Source of the DNA: Microcaldota archaeon
Lineage (GTDB): Archaea; Micrarchaeota; Micrarchaeia; Anstonellales; Bilamarchaeaceae
DNA length: 64,000 bases
Direction of reading: 5' to 3'
Assembly: GCA_022627495.1 (NCBI GenBank)
Contig: JAKEGJ010000029.1
Location: 1-64,000 of the forward strand
In this document: one piece after another, positions 1 to 8,038 of the stretch
Numbering within the stretch: position 1 is the stretch's first letter
Layout: each line of letters begins with the position of its first letter
Translations under genes and position numbers: made by a program
Notes under the pieces: model-generated
Told to the model about the DNA's origin: nothing
Seen by the model: the letters and a program-made list of their open reading frames with translations, nothing else
Database searches by the model: none

Positions 1-38
1 CATTTCGATACCTATTTATTCCTATAATACCTTAGAAT

Positions 39-1424
39 ATGCCAGGTGGTCTTTTGTCTGCTATAGACGATGTGATGAAATATATCGCTACAAACGAGAT
101 TAGGTGGGTCGACCTCCAGTTCTTTGACATCAAGGGCCAGATGCACCGCGTCAGCGTTTCCAACCGCAAGCTCGAAGAGGCGACATTCGGCAACGGCATC
201 CATGCCGCCGACCTCTCCGAGGTGTACGGCAACTCGGAGCAGGGAGACCTTGTGCTCCTTCCGGACCCGGACACGCTCGCCCGCCTCCCGTGGGAGCCGG
301 CAACGGTCAGGCTCATCTGCGACGTCATCGTCGCGGTGAAGAAGGAGAGGTTCCTCAAGGACCCGCGATACGTCGCGGAGCGCATCGAGACCAACTTCAG
401 CGCCGCAGGCATAAAGAACTCGCTTGTCGGCAGCGAAGTGGAATGCTTCATGTTCGACACCGTCACCGCGGACAAGACCACAAGAGGGCGCGGCACCGGC
501 GTGGCAATGGATTCGCGCGAAGCGAGGTGGGGGCCGTCGCCGCTCTCGAACGAGAAATCCGGCGCATTCGTGGCAACGCCCAGCGATACGATGTATTCGG
601 CAAGAACGCAGATTTGCGAGTCGCTCGAAGACAGCTTCGGCGTCCAGGTCGACTCGCACCGCCACGGCAGGGGCCCGACGGGCCAGCAGACCTTCGAGCT
701 CGCGCCGAGGAGCCTTAAATCCGCCGGCGACGCGGTCAACACGCTGAAATTCATCACCAAGAACCTGGCGAACGCGGTGAACGCCTCGGCGACGTTCATG
801 CCGTACCCGGTCGAAGGCGAGAAGGGAAACTCGTTCAACATATCGTTCAGCCTCTGGAAGACAAGCGAGCAGAACCTCTTCTACGACGGCAAGGAGGCCT
901 ACGGCCAAATCAGCCAGATGGGAAGGTACTTCATAGGCGGCCTGCTCGAGCATGCGCCTGCCCTGTCCCTTTTCACCGCCCCGACGCCGAATTCATACAG
1001 GCGCCTAGCCAGCGAGGGCTTCAAGGTCGGCTGGAGCGTGTCCGACAAGGACGCTCTTGTCTGCGTCCCGAGCTACAAGAAGAACCTCAAGGAGGCCAAG
1101 CGTGTCACTTACCGCGGGGCTGACCCTGCGGCGAACCCGTACCTGGCGCATGCGCTTGTCGCTGCGGCCGGGCTTGACGGCCTGAAGAAGAAGACCGACC
1201 CCGGCAACCCGGTCGAAGAGGCGAATGCCAAGAAGAGGACTGAAAAATCCCTCCCAGGAAGCCTCCTCGACGCTGCGGGAGCCCTCCAAAGCGACACCGC
1301 GTTCCTCAAAGGCGTGGTCCCGACCGAGCTCCTGGCGGATTACCTTGACCTCAAGCTCAGGCAGCACAAGCGGGCCATGGAAGGCGTCAGCGGCTACGAG
1401 CTCCAGAAGTACTTCAACGTCTGA
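39..1424 (+). CDS. Glutamine synthetase family protein, probably catalytically degenerate
   Basis: 461 aa, the usual length for type I glutamine synthetase. The fold is recognisable: a beta-grasp N-terminus (IRWVDLQFFDIKGQMHR), the paired glutamates of the EVECFMF motif (about residue 132), NSYRRL, and ADPAANPYLAHA near residue 365. Many residues that bind metal, ammonium or phosphate in GS are missing. The loop normally FDGSS reads FGNGIHAAD. HHEVA..GQ.E is SHRHGRGPTGQQTFE. The catalytic histidine segment (GxxMHxH) reads GNSFNISFSLW. The RxExR glutamate is a threonine. Known for the family: these residues coordinate the two metals and are needed for ATP-dependent glutamine formation. Inference: a pseudoenzyme, regulator or altered-substrate ligase. 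An in-frame ATG at 75 is an alternative start. A hairpin and T-rich tract follow the stop. Confidence 0.8.
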   Translation: MPGGLLSAIDDVMKYIATNEIRWVDLQFFDIKGQMHRVSVSNRKLEEATFGNGIHAADLSEVYGNSEQGDLVLLPDPDTLARLPWEPATVRLICDVIVAVKKERFLKDPRYVAERIETNFSAAGIKNSLVGSEVECFMFDTVTADKTTRGRGTGVAMDSREARWGPSPLSNEKSGAFVATPSDTMYSARTQICESLEDSFGVQVDSHRHGRGPTGQQTFELAPRSLKSAGDAVNTLKFITKNLANAVNASATFMPYPVEGEKGNSFNISFSLWKTSEQNLFYDGKEAYGQISQMGRYFIGGLLEHAPALSLFTAPTPNSYRRLASEGFKVGWSVSDKDALVCVPSYKKNLKEAKRVTYRGADPAANPYLAHALVAAAGLDGLKKKTDPGNPVEEANAKKRTEKSLPGSLLDAAGALQSDTAFLKGVVPTELLADYLDLKLRQHKRAMEGVSGYELQKYFNV

Positions 1425-1428
1425 AGCC

Positions 1429-1471
1429 GTCCGGGCCTTATTCCGCCCGGACATCCCCTTTTATTTTTCTT
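1429..1471 (+). terminator. Hairpin plus T-rich tract after the GS-like gene
   Basis: GTCCGGGC (1429-1436) pairs with GCCCGGAC (1445-1452), followed by the T-rich stretch ccccttttatttttct. The T-rich part could also serve as the TATA element of the next gene, whose ATG lies at 1491. Confidence 0.5.
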
Positions 1472-1490
1472 CCCCTCTTTATCCTCCCTG

Positions 1491-2015
1491 ATGCACATCA
1501 CGCTGGTCCTTGCCGGCCGGACGGTCCCCGGCTTCACGGGCCTTGTGGATTCGCTTTCCCGCGCCTTCCGAGCCCCGGTATCCACCGCATTCATTGATTT
1601 CCCCTTCACGCGCTCCTTCCGAAAAAGCCGGGGCCAATACGATGCGGAAATGCTCCTTGCCGAGCTTTCGGGCGGCGCCGGCCCTGACGATGCGGTCGTT
1701 TTCATAATCCGCGAGGACATCTTCGCAAAGCCCGTGGATTATGTCTTCGGGATTGCCAAAGGCAGCTGCGCCGTGGTCTCGACCGCGCGCCTGGACCCCC
1801 GCTTCTACGGGCCGGTGGATGATTTGCAGGCCGCAGGCGCGCTCTTCAAGGAGCGCGTCCTGAAGGAAGCCATGCACGAGCTTGGCCACATCCGCGGCCT
1901 GCAGCATTGCGATGACAAGACGTGCATAATGGCCCCGTCGGATTCCGTAGCCGCTGTGGACATCAAGGGGGCGGAATTCTGCGGAATGTGCCGCTCTGCG
2001 CTCAATCTCGGCTAA
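1491..2015 (+). CDS. amzA: Archaemetzincin, zinc metallopeptidase
   Basis: 174 aa. The family signature HELGHIRGLQHCDDKTCIM is at about residues 129-147. It combines the extended metzincin zinc site HExxHxxGxxH with the family-specific Cys-x4-Cys-x-Met, and a further CGMC pair follows near the C-terminus. The three histidines and the catalytic glutamate are intact, so an active soluble peptidase is expected. No signal peptide is visible, so it is cytoplasmic. TTTTATTT about 27 nt before the ATG suggests a short or absent leader. Archaemetzincins are widespread in archaea, but their physiological substrate is not established. The assignment rests on the motif and is strong. Confidence 0.93.
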   Translation: MHITLVLAGRTVPGFTGLVDSLSRAFRAPVSTAFIDFPFTRSFRKSRGQYDAEMLLAELSGGAGPDDAVVFIIREDIFAKPVDYVFGIAKGSCAVVSTARLDPRFYGPVDDLQAAGALFKERVLKEAMHELGHIRGLQHCDDKTCIMAPSDSVAAVDIKGAEFCGMCRSALNLG

Positions 2016-2057
2016 ATTAAAAAGATAACCGGCCAACAACCAGACATCGGCATCATT

Positions 2058-2129
2058 GGGCTCGTAGTCGATCGGTAAGATGTTCGCCTTACACGCGAAA
2101 GATACGGGGTTCAATTCCTCGCGAGCCCA
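2058..2129 (+). tRNA. tRNA-Val (UAC)
   Basis: Acceptor GGGCTCG pairs with CGAGCCC. The anticodon stem TTCGC/GCGAA encloses loop CTTACAC, so the anticodon is TAC (valine, GUA). The T-arm is CGGGG-TTCAATT-CCTCG and the discriminator base is A. No intron, and CCA is not encoded. Confidence 0.93.
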
Positions 2130-2221
2130 CTTCCCCTTCCGGTTTCATGTTTCTGGTTTCGGATTCCCGGTTCCGGGGGCGTTGGGCATATTAGCACGAA
2201 TTTTGACTTATAACCACAACA

Positions 2222-2229
2222 TATATAAA
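2222..2229 (+). promoter_or_regulatory. TATA box of the first kinase gene
   Basis: TATATAAA centred about 27 nt before the ATG at 2253, the spacing expected for a leaderless archaeal transcript. Confidence 0.7.
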
Positions 2230-2252
2230 CATCAAAATACATATTATACAAT

Positions 2253-3173
2253 ATGCAAACACAGAGCCGGCCCCACGCGGGCCACCCGTCCGCCTATCCC
2301 ACGCATCCAGCCCCGGCAATGCCGCCCCGCGCAATTACAAAGCAATATCCCCTGATAGAGGACAGGTACGTACTCTCAGAGGTCATGACGTGGGGAGGCC
2401 TGAGCACCCTGTTCATTGCCACTGACATAAAAACCGACACGGACGTGGTCCTGAAGACGATAGGGAAAGGATTCCGCGAGGACCCCGGCAGCTACGGGGC
2501 GATGAAAAGGACCCTTTCAGTCGAGGCCGAGGCGCTCTCGCGCATAAAGCACGACGGCGTCGTGTCATTGATAAGCAGGCCATCCTCCGACGATTATATC
2601 GTGATGGAATACGTAAGCGGCCCTACCTTCCGCCAGATGCGGCATCATGCGGAAGGCGTTCTCATGCTCGCACTTGATTTATGCGACGCCCTCTCGGCGG
2701 CCCATGCGGCGGGAGTGATTCACCGTGACCTGAAGCCGGACAATGTCATCGTCTCACCGCGGATTACATCGAACATCGCGCTCATAGATTTCGGAAGCGC
2801 GAAACTGGATTCTCCTGATTTCGACGACCCGTATTTTTCCAGCGCGGTGGGGACTGCGGAGTATATGTCGCCCGAGGCCGCCGAATCCGGATTCTATGCC
2901 GATAAGCGGTCGGATACATATTCCCTGGCCGCCATGCTATATGACAGCCTCGCGTCCGTCCCGCCATTCGGAATAGACCCCGATGCCGATTTCAGCACCG
3001 CAGTGGAAATAAGGAAGTCCCAAAAGCCCCTCCCTCTTAGCCAGGCCGTGCCGGGGCTTTCCAGGCGAATCTGCGCCGTGGTGGACAAGGGGCTTAGTGA
3101 AAACCCGGAAGACCGCTTCCAGAGCGCTGAAGAATTCAGGGAAGCCTTAAACAGATGCATCGCAAGCGCCTAG
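2253..3173 (+). CDS. Hanks-type serine/threonine protein kinase
   Basis: 306 aa, a single kinase domain with no membrane segment or sensor domain. The glycine loop near residue 40 is weak (VMTWGGLSTLF). The ATP lysine sits in VVLKTIGKG and the helix-C glutamate in SVEAEALSRI. The catalytic loop HRDLKPDN is at about 155, the metal motif in LIDFGSAK at about 179, and GTAEYMSPEAA is the activation segment with SPE for APE. All catalytic residues are present, so phosphotransfer in the cytoplasm is expected. The ATG is placed by the TATA box 27 nt upstream. A second, divergent kinase lies 1 kb downstream, with an unknown gene on the other strand between them. The target is unknown. Confidence 0.9.
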   Translation: MQTQSRPHAGHPSAYPTHPAPAMPPRAITKQYPLIEDRYVLSEVMTWGGLSTLFIATDIKTDTDVVLKTIGKGFREDPGSYGAMKRTLSVEAEALSRIKHDGVVSLISRPSSDDYIVMEYVSGPTFRQMRHHAEGVLMLALDLCDALSAAHAAGVIHRDLKPDNVIVSPRITSNIALIDFGSAKLDSPDFDDPYFSSAVGTAEYMSPEAAESGFYADKRSDTYSLAAMLYDSLASVPPFGIDPDADFSTAVEIRKSQKPLPLSQAVPGLSRRICAVVDKGLSENPEDRFQSAEEFREALNRCIASA

Positions 3174-3226
3174 CAGCCGCATCAACCCTGCAGTCGCAAT
3201 ACTTAAGCGGTCGGAATAAACAGCCA

Positions 3227-4027
3227 TTACTTCCAGCCCTGGAGCTCCCGAAGCGCCGCTTCCAGCATATCGGGCGTGCCCTCTATGATAAGGCGATTGC
3301 CCTTCCGGAGCACAGCGAACTGCACCTTCTCCGTTGCGACGCCCGAAACCCCGAAACCCTTGAATCTGGGATTGTGTATGTCGTCCCGCTGGTCCTCGTA
3401 GAGCATCGGCCAGCCGTCTCCTGCAATGATATTGTGCCGCACGTCCGTATACCTGCCGAAAACGCCCCGGATGATGGGCCTAACGCCTGCCCCTTCGTTC
3501 CGGAAGAGGCGCCTCTTCATGCCCGGCGGTATTCTCTGGCCGGGCTGCATCCTTTCCGGGAGGCCCGTGATTTCGTTCATCTTTCCCCCCATGGAAACCA
3601 GCCCGACGACATTATGCAGTATGGTGATGATTGACGGGTGGACTATGACCCTCCAGTTCTTTTCCTCGAAGTCGCCGGGTTCGAGCAGAAGGCCGGCATC
3701 GGCTATTCCGTACACCTCTCCGCGCTCATGGGCCTTCCTCAAATACTCTGCCGGCAGTACCCACCTCCTTCCCTGGTGGTCCTCCTCTGAATCGATTACG
3801 TCCCGGCCATTCGTGAATTTCCGGCCAATCCTCGGATATACGAGCAACTCCCGCGCCCAGGCGGGGTATATCTCCTTGACCTGCTCCCAGTCCCCGCTTC
3901 GGACCAGATACTCGTCATGGAGCACGTTGGATGGGAGCTTCATCCCCCTTTGGGCCGCCATGCGCCTCGCTTCAATATAGTCCCATGAGGTTCTTTTGAG
4001 GGGTACTATTCTCTCGCGGTCAGCCAT
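3227..4027 (-). CDS. Unknown protein, paralogue of the frameshifted gene at 37.5-38.4 kb
   Basis: 266 aa, soluble, no recognised domain. The N-terminal part has LVRSGDWEQVKEIYPAWARE and the C-terminus ends LRKGNRLIIEGTPDMLEAAL. Both segments, and the central FKGFGVSG, match the two reading-frame halves of the broken gene at 37540-38351 (ELVGSDEWRGIREVF, FGFGIAV, TLIIDGSREQIDAVARLL). It therefore belongs to a small paralogous family in this genome, one copy of which sits in the tRNA-Leu island. It lies between two protein kinases, with AT-rich TATA-like sequence (4050-4085) before the start. A role with the kinases is only suggested by position. Confidence 0.75.
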   Translation of the reverse strand: MADRERIVPLKRTSWDYIEARRMAAQRGMKLPSNVLHDEYLVRSGDWEQVKEIYPAWARELLVYPRIGRKFTNGRDVIDSEEDHQGRRWVLPAEYLRKAHERGEVYGIADAGLLLEPGDFEEKNWRVIVHPSIITILHNVVGLVSMGGKMNEITGLPERMQPGQRIPPGMKRRLFRNEGAGVRPIIRGVFGRYTDVRHNIIAGDGWPMLYEDQRDDIHNPRFKGFGVSGVATEKVQFAVLRKGNRLIIEGTPDMLEAALRELQGWK

Positions 4028-4161
4028 AGAATCGTCCTTCGGTGAGCATTGTTATTCAAGATATATATGTGGTAATATATATAAACACTTGGTCTAAACC
4101 CATAATGGCGCCAGGAGGGCTCCCGGATGGTCATTAGTCGCAAATAATGTATTTACATGTA

Positions 4162-4169
4162 TTATAAAC
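4162..4169 (+). promoter_or_regulatory. TATA box of the second kinase gene
   Basis: TTATAAAC centred about 27 nt before the ATG at 4192, consistent with a leaderless transcript. Confidence 0.65.
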
Positions 4170-4191
4170 CTTTCCAGGCATAATCTTCCAT

Positions 4192-5082
4192 ATGCATAAA
4201 ACCGTTTCCAGCCGCAGGCCTCTCCATAAGCACACGGAGCCGCCAGAGCGGGGCCTTTTCGAGACGGTCAATGGCCGGTACAGGCCCCTTCAGGAACTTG
4301 GCTGCGGCGCGGTTTTCCTCGTGCACCTGGCCGACGACCTCCGGACCGGCAACACGGTTGCCATCAAGCGCCTTAGGGGAGACATGCTTGCCAATAAAAA
4401 TGCGCATTATGCCATGGAGACCGAAGCCCGCGCACTGTCCCTCGCAAGGCATCCGGGCGTCCCGGTCCTGTATTCGTCTTCCCCCATCGGACCGGACCCG
4501 TATCTGGCCGAGGAATTCAAGGACGGCCTCCCATTCGCCCTCAATTACGTCCAAGACGCAAGGACAGCGGTTCTGCTTTCGATATCCGCCTGCGGGATAC
4601 TCTCCGCCTTGCATGGCGCGGGCATCGTTCATCGGGACCTGAAGCCCGGAAACCTCGTCCTCGGATGCGACCGGCGCTCCGTCAGCCTCATCGACTACGG
4701 CTTCTCGATAGTCCCGGGCATGCAGGATTTCGCGATGCGCGTGGATGTGCCGGTGGGCACTCCGATGTTCATGGCGCCCGAGCAGACATACCCGAAGGTT
4801 CGCGTCGACTTCAGGGCAGACATCTATGCGCTCGGCATGGTCCTCTACCAGTTCCTCTCAGGCTGGTACCCCTACACCATGGACCCCGATAAAGACGAGG
4901 GGGAGGAGTATTTCCGGGCGCACAGGTCCGAGCCCGCAGTCCCCCTGCATGTCCGCAAACCCGCAATCCCGCGCCGCCTTTCCTATGCGGTCGCAAGGGC
5001 CCTCGAGAAGGAGCCCCGCCGGCGCTACCAGGATGCTGATGAGTTCGCGGACGCGCTATCGGAATCGCTCGGCTTCTGCTAG
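4192..5082 (+). CDS. Hanks-type serine/threonine protein kinase
   Basis: 296 aa, kinase domain only. Motifs in order: glycine loop ELGCGAVFLVHLAD (about 38-50), ATP lysine in VAIKRL, helix-C glutamate in METEARAL, catalytic loop HRDLKPGN (about 146), DYG in place of DFG (LIDYGFSI, about 166), and GTPMFMAPEQ (about 190). The catalytic set is complete. It is clearly distinct in sequence from the 2253-3173 kinase, so this is not a recent tandem duplication. No transmembrane helix. It overlaps the convergent membrane-protein gene by 4 nt at its 3' end. The start is set by the TATA spacing. Confidence 0.9.
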   Translation: MHKTVSSRRPLHKHTEPPERGLFETVNGRYRPLQELGCGAVFLVHLADDLRTGNTVAIKRLRGDMLANKNAHYAMETEARALSLARHPGVPVLYSSSPIGPDPYLAEEFKDGLPFALNYVQDARTAVLLSISACGILSALHGAGIVHRDLKPGNLVLGCDRRSVSLIDYGFSIVPGMQDFAMRVDVPVGTPMFMAPEQTYPKVRVDFRADIYALGMVLYQFLSGWYPYTMDPDKDEGEEYFRAHRSEPAVPLHVRKPAIPRRLSYAVARALEKEPRRRYQDADEFADALSESLGFC

Positions 5083-5723
5083 GCAGCCGGCCCTTCGGGT
5101 TTCGCCTGAGGCGGCTTTGCGGCGGCCATCCTCGCCCTTCTCGCAACGAATCCAGCAGCCTGAAGGGCGACTGTGGCAAGCCCGAGCAGAAGAAGCGCAA
5201 CCTCTGCGGCGTTTACGAACGTCCTGCCGTTCACCTGCACGAAAAGCCCGTTCGCCAGAAGGACAAAGTGCACGCTCGAGAACACGAACGCAAGGTAGTT
5301 GAAGCGCTGGACGTTCTTCCAGAGCCCGGGCCCCATCACTTTGATGGCATAATCGCTGGATGTCAGGGCGAGCGCGAGCAGAACCAGCGTCGCCGGTATC
5401 GTGGACATGGAGCCCGGCCCGGCAAGCAGGAACCCGAAATCCCAGCCCCACCTGGGCCCGAGGACGAGAAGGCCGTGGATTATCGCGAAAACGAAGCACG
5501 CGATGCCGACAGCCCGCCTCGGCTCGACATACTGCGCGAATTCCTTCGGCCACAGCACGACCAGCGGCCCGATTATGAGCGAGACGCAGAGCAGGAAATA
5601 CCCTGAGAGGGCGAAGAACCTGACAAACGACGTCATGGCGTGAATCTGGAACAGGGACTGGTAAGCCCCAATCAGCGCCACGCCGCAAAACAGCAGCAGG
5701 AAAAGCCAGCTTGGTTTTTGCAT
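5079..5723 (-). CDS. Ferric-reductase-like transmembrane protein (haem-binding)
   Basis: 214 aa with about six hydrophobic helices. Histidines lie inside or at the edge of helices: SLFQIHAMTSF, FAIIHGLLVLG and FSSVHFVLLANG. That arrangement is typical of the ferric reductase/MsrQ/NOX membrane domain, which carries electrons across the membrane on b-type haems. The C-terminal tail is short, basic and Ala/Pro-rich, with no FAD or NAD(P)H domain, so reductant must come from a partner. It lies 26 nt downstream of the cytochrome b5-like lipoprotein gene on the same strand, with a GGGGTGGA Shine-Dalgarno before its ATG. Inference: the two form one electron-transfer unit, with the b5 domain outside the cell. 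Confidence 0.75.
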   Translation of the reverse strand: MQKPSWLFLLLFCGVALIGAYQSLFQIHAMTSFVRFFALSGYFLLCVSLIIGPLVVLWPKEFAQYVEPRRAVGIACFVFAIIHGLLVLGPRWGWDFGFLLAGPGSMSTIPATLVLLALALTSSDYAIKVMGPGLWKNVQRFNYLAFVFSSVHFVLLANGLFVQVNGRTFVNAAEVALLLLGLATVALQAAGFVARRARMAAAKPPQAKPEGPAA

Positions 5724-5749
5724 TATTCCACCCCCATCATCTTAGCGGG

Positions 5750-6148
5750 TCATCCGACCCGCCCAATCACATACGTTTCAATCTGCATATACGCGCCCGG
5801 CGAATGGTCTTTCCCCTTGCCGCCCATCGTGGCGAAACCTTCGGTGCCGTCCTTGCCGCAGTACGGCACGAACGTGTCCCCGCCCGGGTGCGTGGTGTAG
5901 CCGCTAAGGTCCAGGACCTTGCCGCTGATGACCATCCAGCAGTCTCCCTTGGCGTTGTGGGTTGCGACCTCTTCCATTGTGAATGTGGGCGGGTTTTCCG
6001 TAGAGCCTGATGCGCCGGAGATGTTACCTGCACTCTGCCCTGCCGGGGCGGCATCCTGCGGATTGATTGTGCAGCCGGACAGCAGGAGCGCCACAAATGC
6101 CAGAGCCACAAGTCTTGTTTCGTTTCCCAAATTCACACCCGGATGCAT
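5750..6148 (-). CDS. Cytochrome b5-like haem domain lipoprotein
   Basis: 132 aa. An N-terminal hydrophobic segment ends in a lipobox (LLLSGC), followed by a Ser/Gly/Ala linker and then a compact cytochrome b5 fold: FTMEEVATHN, CWMVISGKVLDLSGY and THPGGDTFVPYCGKDGTEGF. HPGG carries the first axial haem histidine; a histidine near DHSPGAY may be the second. Expected to sit outside the membrane on a lipid anchor. It is upstream of, and probably co-transcribed with, the ferric-reductase-like gene. TTATAAT lies only about 18 nt before the annotated ATG, so translation may start at GTG 6136. Confidence 0.85.
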   Translation of the reverse strand: MHPGVNLGNETRLVALAFVALLLSGCTINPQDAAPAGQSAGNISGASGSTENPPTFTMEEVATHNAKGDCWMVISGKVLDLSGYTTHPGGDTFVPYCGKDGTEGFATMGGKGKDHSPGAYMQIETYVIGRVG

Positions 6149-6171
6149 CGGTCAGTCTAAGATTATAATTG

Positions 6172-7444
6172 TTATATCAGGAGCGTCACGATGAGATAGC
6201 TTATGCTTATCAGGCAGAAAGCCGCGAACCAGACATTGTTGTTCCAGTCCCTGATGTCCTTTCCGTCAAGGGAGCCGAGAGGCAGAATCTCAGCCACCGC
6301 CCAGAGGGCGCTCGTGGAATAGATTGCCTTGAACAGCGGGTTCGGCGCCTCGTAATATAGGAACGCGAATACAACCATGACAGCTGCGCTCATGAGGGGG
6401 GCCGAAAGCTTCATGAGCCCGACCTTCCATTTCTCCACCCCCGGGGGTATCTGCTCCATAATGAACCCTTGTATGGAGAACGCGTTCCCGAGGTAAGAGC
6501 TTATCAGCGTCAGGGCGGAGCCGGCCGGCCAGAACACGTATTCCATCTCAATCTTATAGAAATGGGCGAAGATGCGGTGGGTCACCTCATGCAGGATGGC
6601 CGCAAGCAGGCAGATGATGGAATTCACCACGACCCAGAAGAAGAAATCCCCGGAGGGGCCGAAATACTGCCAGCTGATTGATATGCCGAGGACCACGGAA
6701 GCGCCCGTTATCGCGAGAGCCTCGCTGACGTTGTAGCCGCGGTACATCCTGGCGCCTTCCCCGACTTTCCTGCCCTTTCGTCCCAAATCGAGCGCCTTGA
6801 ACTCGACTACAGTCCTTCCTACGTTGATGATGATGAGGATGATCAGCGAGATGAATGTGGCAGCAGCGGGGACGTACTCCCTGGGCATTACCGCATTCAG
6901 GGGCGAATATTTCGCTCCTTCGTTCTTTACTGCCCCTTCCTCGTAGCCCATCCTGTCCGATATGGCTACGACGACTGCCCCGTTGGAAAGCTTGCCTGTC
7001 TTGATAATCAGTCCGCCCTCGACAGTCCGCGTTTCGTTGAACCATCCGGCGCCAATCCCAAACGCGGTTATGGCGTTCTGCTCCGGCCCGCCTATCAGCA
7101 GAACCAGCGGGTGCTTACCCTCCAGAATCGCCCTCCTCGACTCATTGCCATCGTCTCTCTCCTGCGCCTTGGCGAGCCAGGGGTTCTGCGCCTTCGCAGT
7201 GTCGAGCAGGGCCCGCTCGGCAAGGTCCATGTCCTCCCCCAGGACAATCAGGGACGTTTCAGCCAGGAAATCCTCATATTCGGCAGGCGTCGTCGCGTTC
7301 GTATCGACCTGGGCGTATATGCCTATCATGACCGATGATGCGTTCGCGCCAGTCACAATGCCGCCGCCATTTGCCGCCGCAGCACCAAAGCCGGCGCTGG
7401 CAATGAGGAGAAAAACGAGAATAAACGTGAGCCTGCCGGGAGTC
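6172..7444 (-). CDS. Site-2-protease-like membrane metallopeptidase (M50 type)
   Basis: About 424 aa. A signal peptide or first helix is followed by a roughly 170-residue extracytoplasmic region containing LLIGGPEQNAIT, a pattern seen in archaeal S-layer-like domains. A membrane domain follows with LHEVTHRIFAH (HExxH, about residue 286) and the second M50 motif as PLGSLDGKD (about 392), where Asp completes the zinc site. Known for the family: intramembrane cleavage of membrane proteins. The reading frame opens at TTG (7446), preceded by GAGGCGA; no ATG retains the signal sequence, so a TTG start is likely. It is the last gene of the eL21-rpo4-DUF655 run, 15 nt after DUF655. Confidence 0.8.
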
Positions 7445-7461
7445 AATGGCTCGCCTCAGGC

Positions 7462-8022
7462 TCATCTTGGCCCGAATCTGGGCACGAAAGGCGGCTTCGT
7501 GAAAAGGTAGTACTTCTCCTTGCCTTCCAGCTCGCTCATTATCCTGTGGACGAACACGCCGACGGGGTCGGCGAGCGTCGGGACGCGGGCATGGATGTCC
7601 GCGAAGGACTCGAAAGGCTTGGCCTCGCGCTCCCTAAGAAGCGCTTCCATGTTCTTCTTGCCTATTCCAGGGAGCAAATCAAGCGTGTGCACGCGGATGG
7701 ATATCGGCTTTGCGGTATTGATGAAGCCCACGAAATCTGCCTCGCGCTCGACTATGGCCTTCTTTATCATGGCAGGCAGGAACTCCCTCGCGCCGCCGGT
7801 CAGTTCCTCGTATTTTATCCGGCCCTTTATGTGCGACACTTCCTGCCTTCCTTCCTTGCCGACGCAGACCTTCTGGCCCATCACGATGTTGGCGCTCGGA
7901 GTGACTGTTGCTTCAAGCAGCGTGAAAAATCTCGTGCCCAGGAGCTGGACTGCAGGCTCCCTGCGGAGAGCGTCAGCGTGGCCTGACGGCATATACTCGA
8001 TGACCCATGCATAGTCTTCCAT
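7462..8022 (-). CDS. DUF655 family protein, putative nucleic-acid-binding
   Basis: 186 aa. A barrel-like N-terminal half (MEDYAWVIEYMPSG, LLGTRFFTLLEATV) is followed by a helix-hairpin-helix-like segment LLPGIGKKNMEALL at about residue 125. This matches the archaeal DUF655 family, which commonly sits beside eL21 and Rpo4 as it does here. The helix-hairpin-helix implies RNA or DNA binding, but no function is established. GGAGG shortly before the ATG supports the start. Confidence 0.9.
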   Translation of the reverse strand: MEDYAWVIEYMPSGHADALRREPAVQLLGTRFFTLLEATVTPSANIVMGQKVCVGKEGRQEVSHIKGRIKYEELTGGAREFLPAMIKKAIVEREADFVGFINTAKPISIRVHTLDLLPGIGKKNMEALLREREAKPFESFADIHARVPTLADPVGVFVHRIMSELEGKEKYYLFTKPPFVPRFGPR

Positions 8023-8038
8023 TCCAATCCCCCTCCGC

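Noticed and set aside
4104-4136. Tiny ORF (ATGGCGCCAGGAGGGCTC...) placed about 25 nt after TATATATAAA, upstream of the second kinase
   Set aside because: Only ten codons. The TATA is more simply explained by the divergent gene at 4027. No evidence of a real peptide.
5056-5688. Long minus-strand ORFs overlapping real genes (for example 5056-5688, 13572-14408, 35202-36458) and plus-strand shadows such as 14317-15771
   Set aside because: They are read-through frames of GC-rich genes. Their translations are Arg/Ala/Pro-biased and lack family motifs, while the opposite or other frame encodes a recognised protein.
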